Shown here in pieces: positions 36,764-47,227 of a stretch of 64,000 nt of DNA. The translations under genes were made by a program, and so were the position numbers. The stretch comes from Opitutaceae bacterium (GTDB lineage: Bacteria > Verrucomicrobiota > Verrucomicrobiia > Opitutales > Opitutaceae): assembly GCA_024711005.1 (NCBI GenBank), contig JANJTQ010000175.1, positions 1 to 64,000 of the forward strand. Direction: 5' to 3'. Each line of letters begins with the position of its first letter. Positions within the stretch are counted from its first letter, which is position 1. Below the pieces are notes generated by a model. That model was not told where the DNA came from and did no database searches. It was given only the letters and a program-made list of their open reading frames with translations.

Positions 36764-37018
36764 TGAGTGGGGCCTTGGAAAAGGTCACGTATCGCCGCTT
36801 CCCACACGCGGTGCGATGTCGGAGTCCAAAAACTTGGCAACCAGAATGGGCATTTCGGCATTCCACCCAGAGACGAGTGTCACCGACGGATCCTTGGCGA
36901 AATTTTCGGGTTGGCTCTGGTTTCGTGGGAGCGATGGCAGGATTGCCGTCGATCCTCGGTCCGACGGGACGCCCATGCCACTTTTCAAACTGTCGGTCGC
37001 CAAACAGGTGTTTCCCCG

Positions 37019-37081
37019 CGTAGCACGAAACACCTTCACGCTTTGGCGTGAAGGTGTCGCGGGCTAAAGCTCCGCGCTACG
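37019..37081. repeat. Repeat family A right arm with inner 12-bp perfect hairpin (A2)
   Basis: ACACCTTCACGC-TTTG-GCGTGAAGGTGT followed by GCGGGCTAAAGCTCCGCGCTACG. Confidence 0.85.
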
Positions 37082-37101
37082 GGGACTCGGGAGAACTGCC
37101 C

Positions 37102-38532
37102 CTAGGTCAGCAGCGACTCGGGCTCGCTGACTTGCTCCTTTTTTTCGCCGAAATAAGGGAGCGCCATCAGTTCCTCTTCCACCGCGTCGATCTGCGATTT
37201 CATCAGATGGGGCGAATAGAGTGAGCGCCGTCCGGCGATATCGTGATCAAGCATGATGCGGGCGATCAGGTCGTTCGCGGCGCGCAAATCATCGAGGCAT
37301 TCGCGCACATTGAAGCGGCCGGGAGAAGTCGGCGCCGGCGGCCAGCGGCAATCGGAGACGTAAGACGAGATGATCCGCTTAAACGCGGCGTCGATGTTCC
37401 CGTTGGCGGTGGCGAAGTCTTTGCCGACATGCGCGCACACGGCCTTCAGGCCATCGAGGAGCATCTGGCAGACAGGATCGAGCACACGCGAATAATGCGT
37501 GTTACTCCAGGCCTTGGCAGTGCCGCCATGCCAGGCGATACCGTGTTCGATCGAGGTGATCTGGTCGTTGACCAAGGGAGCTTGCGGGAGATCGAGCACT
37601 TCGCCCGGCGTGCCGAGCGTGTAGCCGTTGGCGATCGCGCAATCGAGCATCTGCTTGAACCGCCCCACGCTCTCGGGTTCATGCTCGAAGAAGCGCGCCT
37701 GGCCGAATTGCTTCACATAAAAATACGCGCTGGTGCCGATGTATTCCGCGTCCTCGGCATACGGCAGAATGAAATTGCCGGTCGCCTCGATGCGCGCGCC
37801 CCAGCGTTTCAACATCGCGTCGATCTCTTCGAGCACGATCGGATGCTTTCGGTTTCCCTCGGTGGCGCCCATGAGATACCAGAGCATCGGGTTGCCCATG
37901 AAGTCGGAGCGGAAGAGCATCTTCAGACCGTTCGGCGCGGTCGAGTAGTTGGTGAGATAGCGGAGATACCGCTCTTTGTCGGCGATGTAGTCCTCGATTT
38001 TGAAGAGCTTGTTTTTGTTGCTGTGTCCGCGCACGTCGAAGCTGAGGTCGGTGGCCTCGCGCACATCGTCGTGGGACAACAACAACGAATCACCGTCCAT
38101 CACGAGCGCCTCGTAGCCGGCTTCCTTGAAAATATCGGGCAGGAAATTCGCCCAGCTGCATTCGGGGTTCCATCCGACGCGCGGGCGCACACCGAGATAG
38201 GTTTCCCACGCGCGCATGCCGTCTTTCAGAGACTTGAGGCCGACCTCGGGCGGGAGATTGGCGAGCATGATGTGAGTGTAGGGGGAGCCGACGCCCTCGA
38301 TTTGGCCGCTGGCGACGAGTGCCTTCAATTTCGCGAGCACGCCGGGCGAAAGCTCGTGCATGGCGCGGAGCGTCTCGCCGGAGGCCTCGAAGCCGATGCG
38401 GTAGCCGCCCTCGGCGACGAGGTCGAAAAGCGGCTCGTAGGAGTTTTCGATCACCCAACGCCGCCGCCCGGGAGGGAGCTGGCTGTACTGAATGTTGGCG
38501 TGCGGAAGAAAAACAGCGTATTTGGTTCTCAT
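37102..38532 (-). CDS. glycoside hydrolase family 57-like protein
   Basis: MRTKYAVFLPHANIQYSQL..., GFEASGETL, GVRPRVGWNPECSWANFLPDIFKEAGYEALVMDGDS; start ATG 38532. Confidence 0.8.
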   Translation of the reverse strand: MRTKYAVFLPHANIQYSQLPPGRRRWVIENSYEPLFDLVAEGGYRIGFEASGETLRAMHELSPGVLAKLKALVASGQIEGVGSPYTHIMLANLPPEVGLKSLKDGMRAWETYLGVRPRVGWNPECSWANFLPDIFKEAGYEALVMDGDSLLLSHDDVREATDLSFDVRGHSNKNKLFKIEDYIADKERYLRYLTNYSTAPNGLKMLFRSDFMGNPMLWYLMGATEGNRKHPIVLEEIDAMLKRWGARIEATGNFILPYAEDAEYIGTSAYFYVKQFGQARFFEHEPESVGRFKQMLDCAIANGYTLGTPGEVLDLPQAPLVNDQITSIEHGIAWHGGTAKAWSNTHYSRVLDPVCQMLLDGLKAVCAHVGKDFATANGNIDAAFKRIISSYVSDCRWPPAPTSPGRFNVRECLDDLRAANDLIARIMLDHDIAGRRSLYSPHLMKSQIDAVEEELMALPYFGEKKEQVSEPESLLT

Positions 38533-38631
38533 TACGAAGTTGCGACTGACAGGGGAGTGCGGGAGCGCCGAGGCCGGGAATGCGGGACGCGGCCACTGTC
38601 GCAACGCGGGCGAACCGTGAGAAGGCCGGTT

Positions 38632-38651
38632 CTGCTGAATTTATTAAGCAG
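38632..38651 (-). promoter_or_regulatory. 20-bp motif site S1 upstream of GH57-like gene
   Basis: minus strand CTGCTTAATAAATTCAGCAG. Confidence 0.5.
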
Positions 38652-38675
38652 GGTGTCGAAACGTAGCGTCCTCCC

Positions 38676-38755
38676 GTAGTGCGGAGCTTCAGCCCGCACC
38701 TTGAACCTTGCGCTTGTCGTAAGCCGTTCGGGTTCGGGCTGAAGCTTCGAACTAC
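38676..38755. repeat. Palindromic repeat family A (A3)
   Basis: GTAGTGCGGAGCTTCAGCCCGC ... GGGCTGAAGCTTCGAACTAC. Confidence 0.9.
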
Positions 38756-38776
38756 GCTCGGAACCTCGGACAGGAA

Positions 38777-39844
38777 CTACAGCGTGACGCCGTCCTGCCA
38801 GACTCCGTTGACGAGCAGGATCTGGCCTTCGGTGTCCAGGGCGACCTTGTCGTAGGTCACGATTTTGCGGACGAGCATGTTGGCCAGCATCCGCCCCATC
38901 GCCTCCACGACATACACGCCGCTGTCGACGCCCGGCTCGGCGTCGTCGATCTCCGCGACGGCATACCCGTAATCGCGCGGGAACTTTACCCCGGCTTTTT
39001 GAAAAAACGCAGGGTCGATGCGCCGATGGCTGAGGAGCGCGTCGGGACGGCTCGCTTTAAGCCATTTGAGAAAACGCGCGGGGGATTCGCCGCGTTTGTA
39101 TTCAAAGGCGTGAAGGCGGGCGTCGAGTTCGCCGGCCATCTCCATCTCCACCAGGTAGCTGCCGAGGAGGTTTTTCTTCACCGCCAGCGGCGCGTCGTCG
39201 TGGTAAATCAGGCCGATGCGGTGGTGACCCTTGGCGCGGATTTTGTCCATGACGTCACGAATCGCTCGAAAGTGATTCATGCTAATCCGGTCGAGACCGG
39301 GATGGACGATGACGCGTTCGGTCGAGACGACGACAAACTCCTGCCAGGGGAACTCGGCCAGCGTCTGGGGTTCGAAGCCCCACCCGAGGACGAGCCCGCG
39401 GATGTTACGCGCGAGCAGGATCTGGCGCAGGCGTTTCGCGGAGTAGTCGAGCGTGTTGAGATAAAAGTCCGAAACGGAGTAGCCGTGGTCGGCCATGCGC
39501 TTGCCGAAACACTCGCGGTGGAAACGAAACAGGCGCGAGTGGGGCGACGTTTTTTCGCACGGATAAATCACCGCAACTTCGCCCAGAAGCCGGGCTGTCT
39601 TCACGTCGGGACGATAGGAAACGAGCGCCGAGAGAAACGGATCGGGGCGGTAGCCAAGCTCGTCGGCGGCCTTGCGAATGGCGAGGCGGGTGTGCGGAGG
39701 GATGCGCGGATTGTCGCGCATCGCATATGACACGGCGGCAACGCTGACGCCGCAGTGTACGGCAATATCCTTGAGTGTGATTCTGCGTCCCACGGGAAAA
39801 GGGGCTGGAAGCGAACTCGAAGCGTCGGTGTCCGGGCCGGACAT
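38777..39844 (-). CDS. LacI-family transcriptional regulator
   Basis: ITLKDIAVHCGVSVAAVSYAMRDNPRIPPHTRLAIRKAADELGYRPDP; periplasmic-binding-like effector domain; start ATG 39844. Confidence 0.95.
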   Translation of the reverse strand: MSGPDTDASSSLPAPFPVGRRITLKDIAVHCGVSVAAVSYAMRDNPRIPPHTRLAIRKAADELGYRPDPFLSALVSYRPDVKTARLLGEVAVIYPCEKTSPHSRLFRFHRECFGKRMADHGYSVSDFYLNTLDYSAKRLRQILLARNIRGLVLGWGFEPQTLAEFPWQEFVVVSTERVIVHPGLDRISMNHFRAIRDVMDKIRAKGHHRIGLIYHDDAPLAVKKNLLGSYLVEMEMAGELDARLHAFEYKRGESPARFLKWLKASRPDALLSHRRIDPAFFQKAGVKFPRDYGYAVAEIDDAEPGVDSGVYVVEAMGRMLANMLVRKIVTYDKVALDTEGQILLVNGVWQDGVTL

Positions 39845-39909
39845 GGCAAGCCGGGGGATTTGATGCGTTGCGCGGAGCGGAGCTTCAGCCCGCGTCGTCC
39901 ACCTCGACC

Positions 39910-39962
39910 TAGGCCGCGAGCTTGCTCGCGCTTCCGACCCGCGCCTGCAAGCAGGCGGCCTA
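39910..39962. repeat. Palindromic repeat family F
   Basis: TAGGCCGCGAGCTTGCTCGCG ... CGCCTGCAAGCAGGCGGCCTA, next to a repeat A left arm at 39874-39893. Confidence 0.75.
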
Positions 39963-39988
39963 CATATCATGGACGGAACGAACTTTCC

Positions 39989-41404
39989 TCACTGCACCGA
40001 CCGCCGAAAACCCCGCTCCCCATACGCGGGCAGTGCGTCGAAGACGGTGCCCCGGCCATCCCAATCCGCGGACGGAGCCGCCGCGAACACCGGGCCCTTG
40101 GGGGCCTTGGCAAAGGTGAACTGAGCGGTGTCGGTGGCCTGGACCTGCTTCCCGAAAGACGGCAGTTCCCGGTCGATCGAAACAATCAGGCTGTTGGAAA
40201 CGCGAACGTGAGTCGCGTCAGGACTTGCGCCCTTCACCTCGATATCGAATGGCGCGACATCACCGACCAGCGTGCAGCGGTCCAGGGTGATCACGCCCTT
40301 CGAATACACACCGATATTGGCGGTTCCGCCGCTGCCCCCGCGCTTGATCGGGAAACCCGCAATGCAGTTCTCAAACGAGGCTTGGCCCCAGATGCGATAG
40401 TTGCGCTTGTTGCGAAAGGCGACGCAGCCTTTGAACACCACGTCGGTGGCTTTGAGATCCCAGCCACCATCGGTGCAGTCGAAGGCCATGCAGTCGATGA
40501 AGGTGATTTTGCTCACGCCACGCTCGGCGACGAAGCCGTCCCCGTTCCAATAGTTTTTGCCCTTGGGCGCCTCGTGCCAGGCGTTGCGAGCGATACAGCC
40601 GACAAAGGTGATGTTGGTGTCGTGAACCCGCTCGATGATGGAGGGCAGGTCCTTCCGCTGATCGCCGCGGATGTCGTAGACCATGTGGAACGGATCGGTG
40701 GCGTAGGGCTTGCCGCCGGCGTCGCCGTGGCAGTCGACGATGCGGAAATCGCGATTGCCACCTTCCCAACGCAGCGCGGACTTGGTGAACCCTTTGAACG
40801 TGCAGTTTTCCACGAGCACGTCGCGCGTCCAAGTCTTGGGATCGTCGGCGCGGGCATTGCCCTTAAAAATCACGCCCATGCGCACGTCTTTCACATCGAG
40901 GCCGGAGATGACGAGACCTTCGTTGCCGCCCAAAGTAACGACGGCGGCGAGGTAATTTTCGACGCGCAGGTTTTTGATCGTCACGAAACTCGCGCCGATT
41001 CCGACGCTGCAAAGAATCTCGCCCGAGGCCGGTTTTTCCTTGGTCCACGAGCCGCGAAACACCGGCAGTCCGCCACCGGTATCTTCGCCAAGGAGGGTGA
41101 CAGGGGAGCCTTTCGCTCCGCCTTTTCCCGACCCGAATTTAACCTTGGGATACGTGCCGCTGCCGATGCGCAGCGTGTCACCGGGAGCGAGTTTCGAGAT
41201 GTGGGCGGACCAGCCATCGGCCGCGGGAGCGGCGGAGGCGTTTTCCCAAGAGCTGCCGTCACCGCTGCCCTTGGCGTCGGACAAAATATAGAAATCAGCG
41301 GCGTCCAATGAGGATGACAGCGCCGACAACACGGCGAAACCGCCGCAAAAAATAAGCGCGGCGGCGCGATTTCGGTTTCGAGGCAAAGTCAAATAGGGGT
41401 TCAT
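39989..41404 (-). CDS. exported right-handed parallel beta-helix (pectate-lyase-like) protein
   Basis: Signal peptide; ADFYILSDAKGSGDGSSWENA...; APGDTLRIGSGTY; repeated VVFKGCVAFRNKRNYRIWG-type coils. Confidence 0.82.
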   Translation of the reverse strand: MNPYLTLPRNRNRAAALIFCGGFAVLSALSSSLDAADFYILSDAKGSGDGSSWENASAAPAADGWSAHISKLAPGDTLRIGSGTYPKVKFGSGKGGAKGSPVTLLGEDTGGGLPVFRGSWTKEKPASGEILCSVGIGASFVTIKNLRVENYLAAVVTLGGNEGLVISGLDVKDVRMGVIFKGNARADDPKTWTRDVLVENCTFKGFTKSALRWEGGNRDFRIVDCHGDAGGKPYATDPFHMVYDIRGDQRKDLPSIIERVHDTNITFVGCIARNAWHEAPKGKNYWNGDGFVAERGVSKITFIDCMAFDCTDGGWDLKATDVVFKGCVAFRNKRNYRIWGQASFENCIAGFPIKRGGSGGTANIGVYSKGVITLDRCTLVGDVAPFDIEVKGASPDATHVRVSNSLIVSIDRELPSFGKQVQATDTAQFTFAKAPKGPVFAAAPSADWDGRGTVFDALPAYGERGFRRSVQ

Positions 41405-41449
41405 GCAGATCGCACTCTGGCCGGGTCCGGACGGCGGTAAACCCTGCCT

Positions 41450-41469
41450 GAGGTGAACCTATTAACCAA
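41450..41469 (-). promoter_or_regulatory. 20-bp motif site S2 upstream of beta-helix gene
   Basis: minus strand TTGGTTAATAGGTTCACCTC. Confidence 0.5.
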
Positions 41470-41517
41470 GCCGTTTCCACGGCATCGCTATCGACGCGAG
41501 GCGCAGAGCGCCGACCT

Positions 41518-41599
41518 GTAGCGCGAAGCTGTAGCTCGCATCGTGAACGCACCGCTCGTCGTGAACCTCATCGGATCTCGGGCTAAAGCGCCGAGCTAC
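41518..41599. repeat. Palindromic repeat family A (A5)
   Basis: GTAGCGCGAAGCTGTAGCTCGCATCGTGAAC ... CGGGCTAAAGCGCCGAGCTAC. Confidence 0.85.
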
Positions 41600-41619
41600 G
41601 GAGGGACCTCAAAGCTCGG

Positions 41620-41639
41620 TTGCTTTATAGGTTCACCAA
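41620..41639 (+). promoter_or_regulatory. 20-bp motif site S3 upstream of pseudopilin gene
   Basis: TTGCTTTATAGGTTCACCAA. Confidence 0.5.
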
Positions 41640-41757
41640 CGCACGTATTGAGACGTCGTTCGCCTTGGCGCACGTTGGTGATGCAGCAGGCATTCGATGC
41701 CTTGCTCCCCCCGTCAGATCCGTCCCCTACTTTTACCCTTAAACGTCCGCGACCGGC

Positions 41758-42429
41758 ATGACCCCTGACCGCACTCATCTTCCTCTCCGCCACGCCCGTC
41801 AAACGCGCGGCTTCACGTTGATCGAACTCCTTACGGTCGTCGCAATCATTGGCATCCTCCTCGCGATCCTTTTGCTGTCCATGGGGCGGGTCCGTGAGTC
41901 CGCGCAAAAGTCCGCCTGCATCGCCAACCTGCGTCAGATCCAGGCTGCCAACATGCTCCACGCCGCCGAAAACAAGGGCTATTACGTCAGGATAAAACTG
42001 AACGGCGCCTGGTGGAATGTTCAGGATGACTTTCTCCGCTACCTGAACGCCGAGCAAAAGGGATACAAGGTTGATCACAACTTTGTAGAGCCTTTGAAGT
42101 GCCCCACCGCCGTCACAGGCATCCTCGTCAATATCACGAACGTTTGGGAGAAAGAGAATTTCCCCGGCTACGGCTACAGTCCCGCCGGTGCCACGGACGA
42201 TAAGACTGGCACGGGGACTTTCACGGCGGTGAATCAAAACAATATCGCCAACCCGGCGAAGGGCATCGCGTTTTCCGACGCTCTGGATTTCCAATTCTAC
42301 CAAGCCCCCAAGGCCAACTACAAATGGGACAACGAGCGTAAGACCAGCGTGACGTGGTCCTACCGCCACCGCAACGGGCGCAATGTGGTCTATTTCGACG
42401 GTCATACCGCCTATCTCCCCGCTCCGTGA
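41758..42429 (+). CDS. prepilin-type N-terminal methylation / H-X9-DG (DUF1559-like) pseudopilin
   Basis: [24 protein letters not shown]-term [17 protein letters not shown]. Confidence 0.92.
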   Translation: MTPDRTHLPLRHARQTRGFTLIELLTVVAIIGILLAILLLSMGRVRESAQKSACIANLRQIQAANMLHAAENKGYYVRIKLNGAWWNVQDDFLRYLNAEQKGYKVDHNFVEPLKCPTAVTGILVNITNVWEKENFPGYGYSPAGATDDKTGTGTFTAVNQNNIANPAKGIAFSDALDFQFYQAPKANYKWDNERKTSVTWSYRHRNGRNVVYFDGHTAYLPAP

Positions 42430-42487
42430 CCCGGCTGAATTTTGATTCGTCACTCCCGCTCTCACCCTCGCCTCTTTTGCCAAACGC

Positions 42488-43312
42488 ATGACACACCTCC
42501 ACACCGCACCCGTCTCCGTGCCCTTTGCTCTTCGCGGCCTCGCCGCTCTCTGCGCCCTTGCTTTGACCACCCTGGCCGCCCAGGCCCAGGCCACATGGTA
42601 CCTCAAAGAAAACATCGAAAAGGACGCGTCCTGGCGCAACGCGGGACTCTGGAACAGCGCTCCTGACGGCTCCGGCACGTCCGCCACCGCCATCAACAGC
42701 ACCGACACCTATAACACCAACGGCAAATACGTCCGCTCCAACGGTGTCTTCCCCGGCGGAAAACTCATCCAGGCCGGTGGCCGCATCGACATCAAGCGCG
42801 CCAGCCAGACCATCGCGGGCGACTGGGAGGTCACCGGCGACAAGGCCACCCTTCACCAAGGCGTGCGCGACGGCGCCAGCTACCTCTTTACCGTAAAGGG
42901 CAAACTCATACTCACTTCCCCGCTTCGCGTGTTACATACCACCGACGGCATGCGCGGCATCGACCTGACCATCGGAACCCTCACTGGTCCGGCCGACCTC
43001 ATCATCGGCAGCGGCAACGCCGTCCGAAACACCTCCGTCAGCCTCGGCGTTCTCAAGTTCGAAAACCACACCGGCAAGATCAGGGTGGAACTGGGCTCAA
43101 CCCTCGCTTTCGCCAACGACCAGACATGGACCGGGCCCCTCGAAGTCTCCCTTGGCGCCCACTTGAATCTCAACAAAGCCATCACCGTCCCCGCCGCGAT
43201 TCTCGGCGGCCAACCGGTCTCCGTTGGCACCCACACCGCCGAGCAACTCAAGCAAGCCCACGGCGACATTGTCGTCGACGGCTCCACGGGCACCCTGACC
43301 GTCGCGCCCTGA
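42488..43312 (+). CDS. exported beta-rich hypothetical protein
   Basis: Signal peptide ...ALCALALTTLAAQAQA; autotransporter-like beta-strand repeats. Confidence 0.65.
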   Translation: MTHLHTAPVSVPFALRGLAALCALALTTLAAQAQATWYLKENIEKDASWRNAGLWNSAPDGSGTSATAINSTDTYNTNGKYVRSNGVFPGGKLIQAGGRIDIKRASQTIAGDWEVTGDKATLHQGVRDGASYLFTVKGKLILTSPLRVLHTTDGMRGIDLTIGTLTGPADLIIGSGNAVRNTSVSLGVLKFENHTGKIRVELGSTLAFANDQTWTGPLEVSLGAHLNLNKAITVPAAILGGQPVSVGTHTAEQLKQAHGDIVVDGSTGTLTVAP

Positions 43313-43368
43313 CCAACGACGCCCACCCGCCGACGTAGTGCGGAGCCCCCCTCCGCGCGCATCGCCCC

Positions 43369-44271
43369 ATGACACCCTTCCGCCTTCCCCTCCTCGCCGC
43401 GCTCCTGCTTGCCGCGCTTCCCCCGTCCAGTCCGCTTGTATCCACCTCTCAAGCACAAGAGTTGTCCGGGAAGACGACGAATTCCGCCACCTACGCCACG
43501 GAGGAAAACCTCTCCTACCTCGAAGGCTCCGCCGCCGAAAAAGTCGACGACTATCAGCGCAACCAGTGCCGGCTCGACATCTACCATCCGGATAACCGTC
43601 CCGGCTTTGCCACCGTCATCTGGTTCCACGGCGGCGGCCTCACCGGCGGAAAACGCAGCTTCCCCCTGCTCAAGGAAAAGGGGATCGCGCTGGTCATTCC
43701 CAGCTACCGCCTCTCACCGAAAGCAGAGCTACCGGCCTTTCTTGAAGACGCCGCCGCCGCGACAGCCTGGGTCCTCCGGCACATCGCCGAACGCGGAGGC
43801 GATCCGAAACGGGTGTTCATCTCCGGCCACTCCGCCGGCGGTTACCTCGCCGCCATGGTCGGCATGGATCCTCGCTGGCTCGCCGCGCACGGACTCTCCC
43901 CCAACGACCTCGCCGGCATCATCCCCGTCAGTGCGCAAGTTACGACCCACTTCACGGTCAAACAACTCCGCGGCGACACCGGCCCCGAATTCCGCCCGAT
44001 CATCGACGAGTATGCTCCGCTTTATCACGCCGCGAAAAACCTCCCTCCGATCTGCCTCATTGTGGGTGATCGAAAAATTGAATACAAAAACCGCGTCGAG
44101 GAAAACGACCTGCTCGTCACGAGCCTGCGCAACCTCGGCCACCCGGCCGTCGAGTTCCACGAAATGGGCGGCCTCGATCACGGCATGTCGAGATACGGCG
44201 CCTGGATTCTCATGCCCGGCTTCATCAAAAAAACGACGGCCCGCAATCCACCGACATCCCCCCGTCCGTAG
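43369..44271 (+). CDS. alpha/beta hydrolase (esterase), exported
   Basis: TVIWFHGGGLTGG, FISGHSAGGYLAAM, GLDHGMSRYG. Confidence 0.88.
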   Translation: MTPFRLPLLAALLLAALPPSSPLVSTSQAQELSGKTTNSATYATEENLSYLEGSAAEKVDDYQRNQCRLDIYHPDNRPGFATVIWFHGGGLTGGKRSFPLLKEKGIALVIPSYRLSPKAELPAFLEDAAAATAWVLRHIAERGGDPKRVFISGHSAGGYLAAMVGMDPRWLAAHGLSPNDLAGIIPVSAQVTTHFTVKQLRGDTGPEFRPIIDEYAPLYHAAKNLPPICLIVGDRKIEYKNRVEENDLLVTSLRNLGHPAVEFHEMGGLDHGMSRYGAWILMPGFIKKTTARNPPTSPRP

Positions 44272-44304
44272 CCCCCGCCCCTTCCGCAGTAGCCTGGTCG
44301 TCGT

Positions 44305-44324
44305 CTGCTTTATAGATTCACCAA
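44305..44324 (+). promoter_or_regulatory. 20-bp motif site S4 upstream of PEP-CTERM gene
   Basis: CTGCTTTATAGATTCACCAA. Confidence 0.5.
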
Positions 44325-44405
44325 GGCGCAGCTTGAGGAACGCCGGAGCGCTCCTAATTCTTCCCGTCCTTAGTCCAACTCTCTTATCCCGAATCGAAAA
44401 ACATC

Positions 44406-45143
44406 ATGAAACCCCACCGCATTGTCCTCCTCGCCGCCGGCCTCGTGGCCACGATCGCCACCTGCTCCGCCGCCACCGTGGTCTCGTACCTCGATAACGC
44501 GTTTACCAGCGGCGAGATTACCAACAGCAACGACTCCCTTGCGTTTTCCCTCGCCGATCCTCACGTCACGGCGTCCGCGCTCACAAAATCCATAACCAGC
44601 GATACCCAAAACGGGTTTTCCATCGCGACAGGCACCTTCTATGCGAATACAGCTGCCGTCCCGGCCACGGAGCCCACCGCGCCTGGGCTGACATTCAATG
44701 TCAGCATCCAAGAGGGCTACAATCTCGACCTGACCTCGCTCTCGTTCAAATTTGGCGGCAGCAACAGTGGCGGCAGCTCAACAACCTATACGGCCAATGC
44801 CTCGGTCTATTACTCGTTCAATAATTTCGCGACCGCCGGCATTTTGGTTTCCACGACCAGCAACAGCGCCCTCACACTTGCAGCCAATAACGTGATCAAC
44901 CTCGGCTACACCCCTGACATGGATCTTTCGTCCATCGCCGGGCTCACCGGGCTGACCAGCAACGACAGCGTCGCATTTCGAATCGTCTTCACCGACAGCT
45001 CAGGCATCTCCAACATTTCCCTTCGAGTCGACGACGTCGTCCTCAACGGTGCCGTCTCCACCATTCCCGAGCCCTCCACCTATGCGCTCGTCGTCGGGGC
45101 GCTCACCTTGGGTCTCGCGGTTGTCCGTCGCCGTCGCGCCTGA
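44406..45143 (+). CDS. PEP-CTERM sorting domain protein
   Basis: Signal peptide; C-term STIPEPSTYALVVGALTLGLAVVRRRRA. Confidence 0.93.
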   Translation: MKPHRIVLLAAGLVATIATCSAATVVSYLDNAFTSGEITNSNDSLAFSLADPHVTASALTKSITSDTQNGFSIATGTFYANTAAVPATEPTAPGLTFNVSIQEGYNLDLTSLSFKFGGSNSGGSSTTYTANASVYYSFNNFATAGILVSTTSNSALTLAANNVINLGYTPDMDLSSIAGLTGLTSNDSVAFRIVFTDSSGISNISLRVDDVVLNGAVSTIPEPSTYALVVGALTLGLAVVRRRRA

Positions 45144-45152
45144 TCGTCGATT

Positions 45153-45237
45153 GGCGTAGTACGGAGCGTCAGCCCGCATCGTGAGATTCACGACGGCTTT
45201 AACACTCGGGATGCGGGCTAAAGCTCCGCACTACGCC
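45153..45237. repeat. Palindromic repeat family A (A7)
   Basis: GGCGTAGTACGGAGCGTCAGCCCGCATC ... GATGCGGGCTAAAGCTCCGCACTACGCC. Confidence 0.93.
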
Positions 45238-45274
45238 AAACCGCCCCGTCCATGCCTCGCATCACCTGGCACGA

Positions 45275-47227
45275 ATGATCGCCGTAAAACCTCCGTCGCC
45301 GGAAGCGCCTGTTATATCTTCCCATTCGCCGAAACTTCCGCCTCCGATTCCCCCGATCGACGAAGCCCGCGTTCGCGAGATCAGCGGCCTAATGGAGAAC
45401 CATCCGGTCTTCTTCACGCCGCGGTTCTCCGACCGAGTCTTCTGGAACGCACGCGCCCGCGAAAAATCCGTCGACGTGCTCGCCGCCGAGGCCAACCGGC
45501 TCGCCGCCCTCCCGGTGCCGGAACTGACCGCCACGCTATTCGCCCGGTATTTCGCCACCGGAGAACGCGCCCCTTACGAACAGACCTTCTCCGAGCGCTC
45601 CCACCGTCTCAACGTGTTCCTGTTCGCAGAAGGTTTGTCCGCCAACACCCGCTATCTGCCAGTCATCGAACGCGAACTCGCCGCCATCCTCGATGAACCG
45701 ACCTGGGCATCTCCCGCCCACGTGCAGGGCCAGTCCGACTGGACACGCTGCCGGCAGGTGATCGACCTCGCCGCCGCAGCCCGCGCCTGGAGCCTCGCCA
45801 CCACCGATTTCCTACTCGGCGACCGCCTCGCCCCCGCCACCCGCGCACGCATCCGCGCCGAGATCCGCGACCGCGTGCTCGGACCCTATGCGGCCCGCGC
45901 GCTCCGTGGCGGCCAGGCCGAACATCTGTTCCGCTGGATGACCGGCGTCAGCAACTGGAACGCCGTGTGCAACGCCGGCGTCTGCGGGGCCGCGCTCCTC
46001 TTGTGCGAAACGAAGGCCGAGCGCGCCTGGTTCGCCGCCGCCTTCGAGGCGTTCACCCGCCGCTTTATCGACGGATACGCGGACGACGGATACTGCCACG
46101 AAGGCATCGGCTACTGGGTGTATGGCTTTGGCCACTACGCCATGGCGGCCGAAGCCGTCCGGCTCTCGACCGCCGGCGTGGTCGATCTCGCCTCGCGAAG
46201 CGACAAGATCCGCCGCATCGGCCGGTTCGGCGCGAACTGGAGCATCGACGGGAAATTGTATCCGGCTTTTGGTGACGCCCATATGGACAATCCGCCACCG
46301 GCCTGGCTCAACGACTTCTGCGCGCGGCGTTACGGCGTCTCCGCAAGTTCGCCCGCCGCCCGCGCGCCGGACGGTCTTTCGTATTTCCGGCACGGCCTGG
46401 GCGCGCACCTCTTTGTCACCGCCTTCGATCTGGCCTCGCCTTCACCCGCGTCCGGTGCCGCTGCGGCGTCGCACATGCCGCCGCGCAGCTGGTATCCCGA
46501 GGGCGGGGCCCTCGTCGCACGCCGCGCCAATCCGACCCGCGGTCTCGCCGTCGCGCTCAAGGGCGGTGACAACGGTCAGCCGCACTGCCACCACGACCTC
46601 GGTTCCTTCGTCGTGTTGTGCGACGGCGAACCGCTGCTCCTTGATCCGGGGCGCGACACCTACGTGCGCGACACGTTTTCCGAAAAGCGCTTCACCAGCG
46701 GCATCATGAACTCCTTTGGCCATCCCGTGCCCCGGGTGGCCGGCCGGTTCCAACGCGGCGGATCGGAAGCCCGCGCGGTCACGATCCGCGCCGACTTTAC
46801 CGACGAAAACGACACCTGGGAGATCGATCTCACCAGCGCCTACGACGTGCCCGAACTGGAACGGCTCAGGCGCACCTTCACGTTTTCACGCTCGGACGGC
46901 GGCCGACTGGAGATCCGCGACCACGTGGTTTTCCACAGGCCGCAGACCTTTGGCTCCGCCTTGATTCTGGATCCCGCGCTGCACCACGAGGCAATGGAAG
47001 CGGGATGCCGTGTTCGGGGCGGAACCGCGGCGGTGACTGTGCGCTGGCGCGCAAAGACCGACGGCACGGCCGGAGCGGTCCACGTTAACGAGGAACCGGT
47101 GTTCGGCATCGTCCCCTCGGAAGGCCCGAAGGCACTCCGCATCGGACTCGAACTTGCCGCGCCCGTCCGCGAGGCGACACTGACGGTTGTCGTCACCCGT
47201 AGTGCGGAGCTTAGCCCGCATCCTTGA
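45275..47227 (+). CDS. heparinase II/III-like polysaccharide lyase
   Basis: NWNAVCNAGVCGAALLL, DDGYCHEGIGYWVYGFGHYAMAAE, GDNGQPHCHHDLGSFVVLCDGEPLLLDPGRDTY; last codons and stop lie in repeat A8. Confidence 0.85.
   Translation: MIAVKPPSPEAPVISSHSPKLPPPIPPIDEARVREISGLMENHPVFFTPRFSDRVFWNARAREKSVDVLAAEANRLAALPVPELTATLFARYFATGERAPYEQTFSERSHRLNVFLFAEGLSANTRYLPVIERELAAILDEPTWASPAHVQGQSDWTRCRQVIDLAAAARAWSLATTDFLLGDRLAPATRARIRAEIRDRVLGPYAARALRGGQAEHLFRWMTGVSNWNAVCNAGVCGAALLLCETKAERAWFAAAFEAFTRRFIDGYADDGYCHEGIGYWVYGFGHYAMAAEAVRLSTAGVVDLASRSDKIRRIGRFGANWSIDGKLYPAFGDAHMDNPPPAWLNDFCARRYGVSASSPAARAPDGLSYFRHGLGAHLFVTAFDLASPSPASGAAAASHMPPRSWYPEGGALVARRANPTRGLAVALKGGDNGQPHCHHDLGSFVVLCDGEPLLLDPGRDTYVRDTFSEKRFTSGIMNSFGHPVPRVAGRFQRGGSEARAVTIRADFTDENDTWEIDLTSAYDVPELERLRRTFTFSRSDGGRLEIRDHVVFHRPQTFGSALILDPALHHEAMEAGCRVRGGTAAVTVRWRAKTDGTAGAVHVNEEPVFGIVPSEGPKALRIGLELAAPVREATLTVVVTRSAELSPHP

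Noticed and set aside
37243-38679. 478-aa plus-strand ORF
   Set aside because: Antisense shadow of the GH57-like gene, running into repeat A.
39755-41311. 518-aa plus-strand ORF
   Set aside because: Antisense to the beta-helix gene and the LacI start; composition typical of a shadow ORF.
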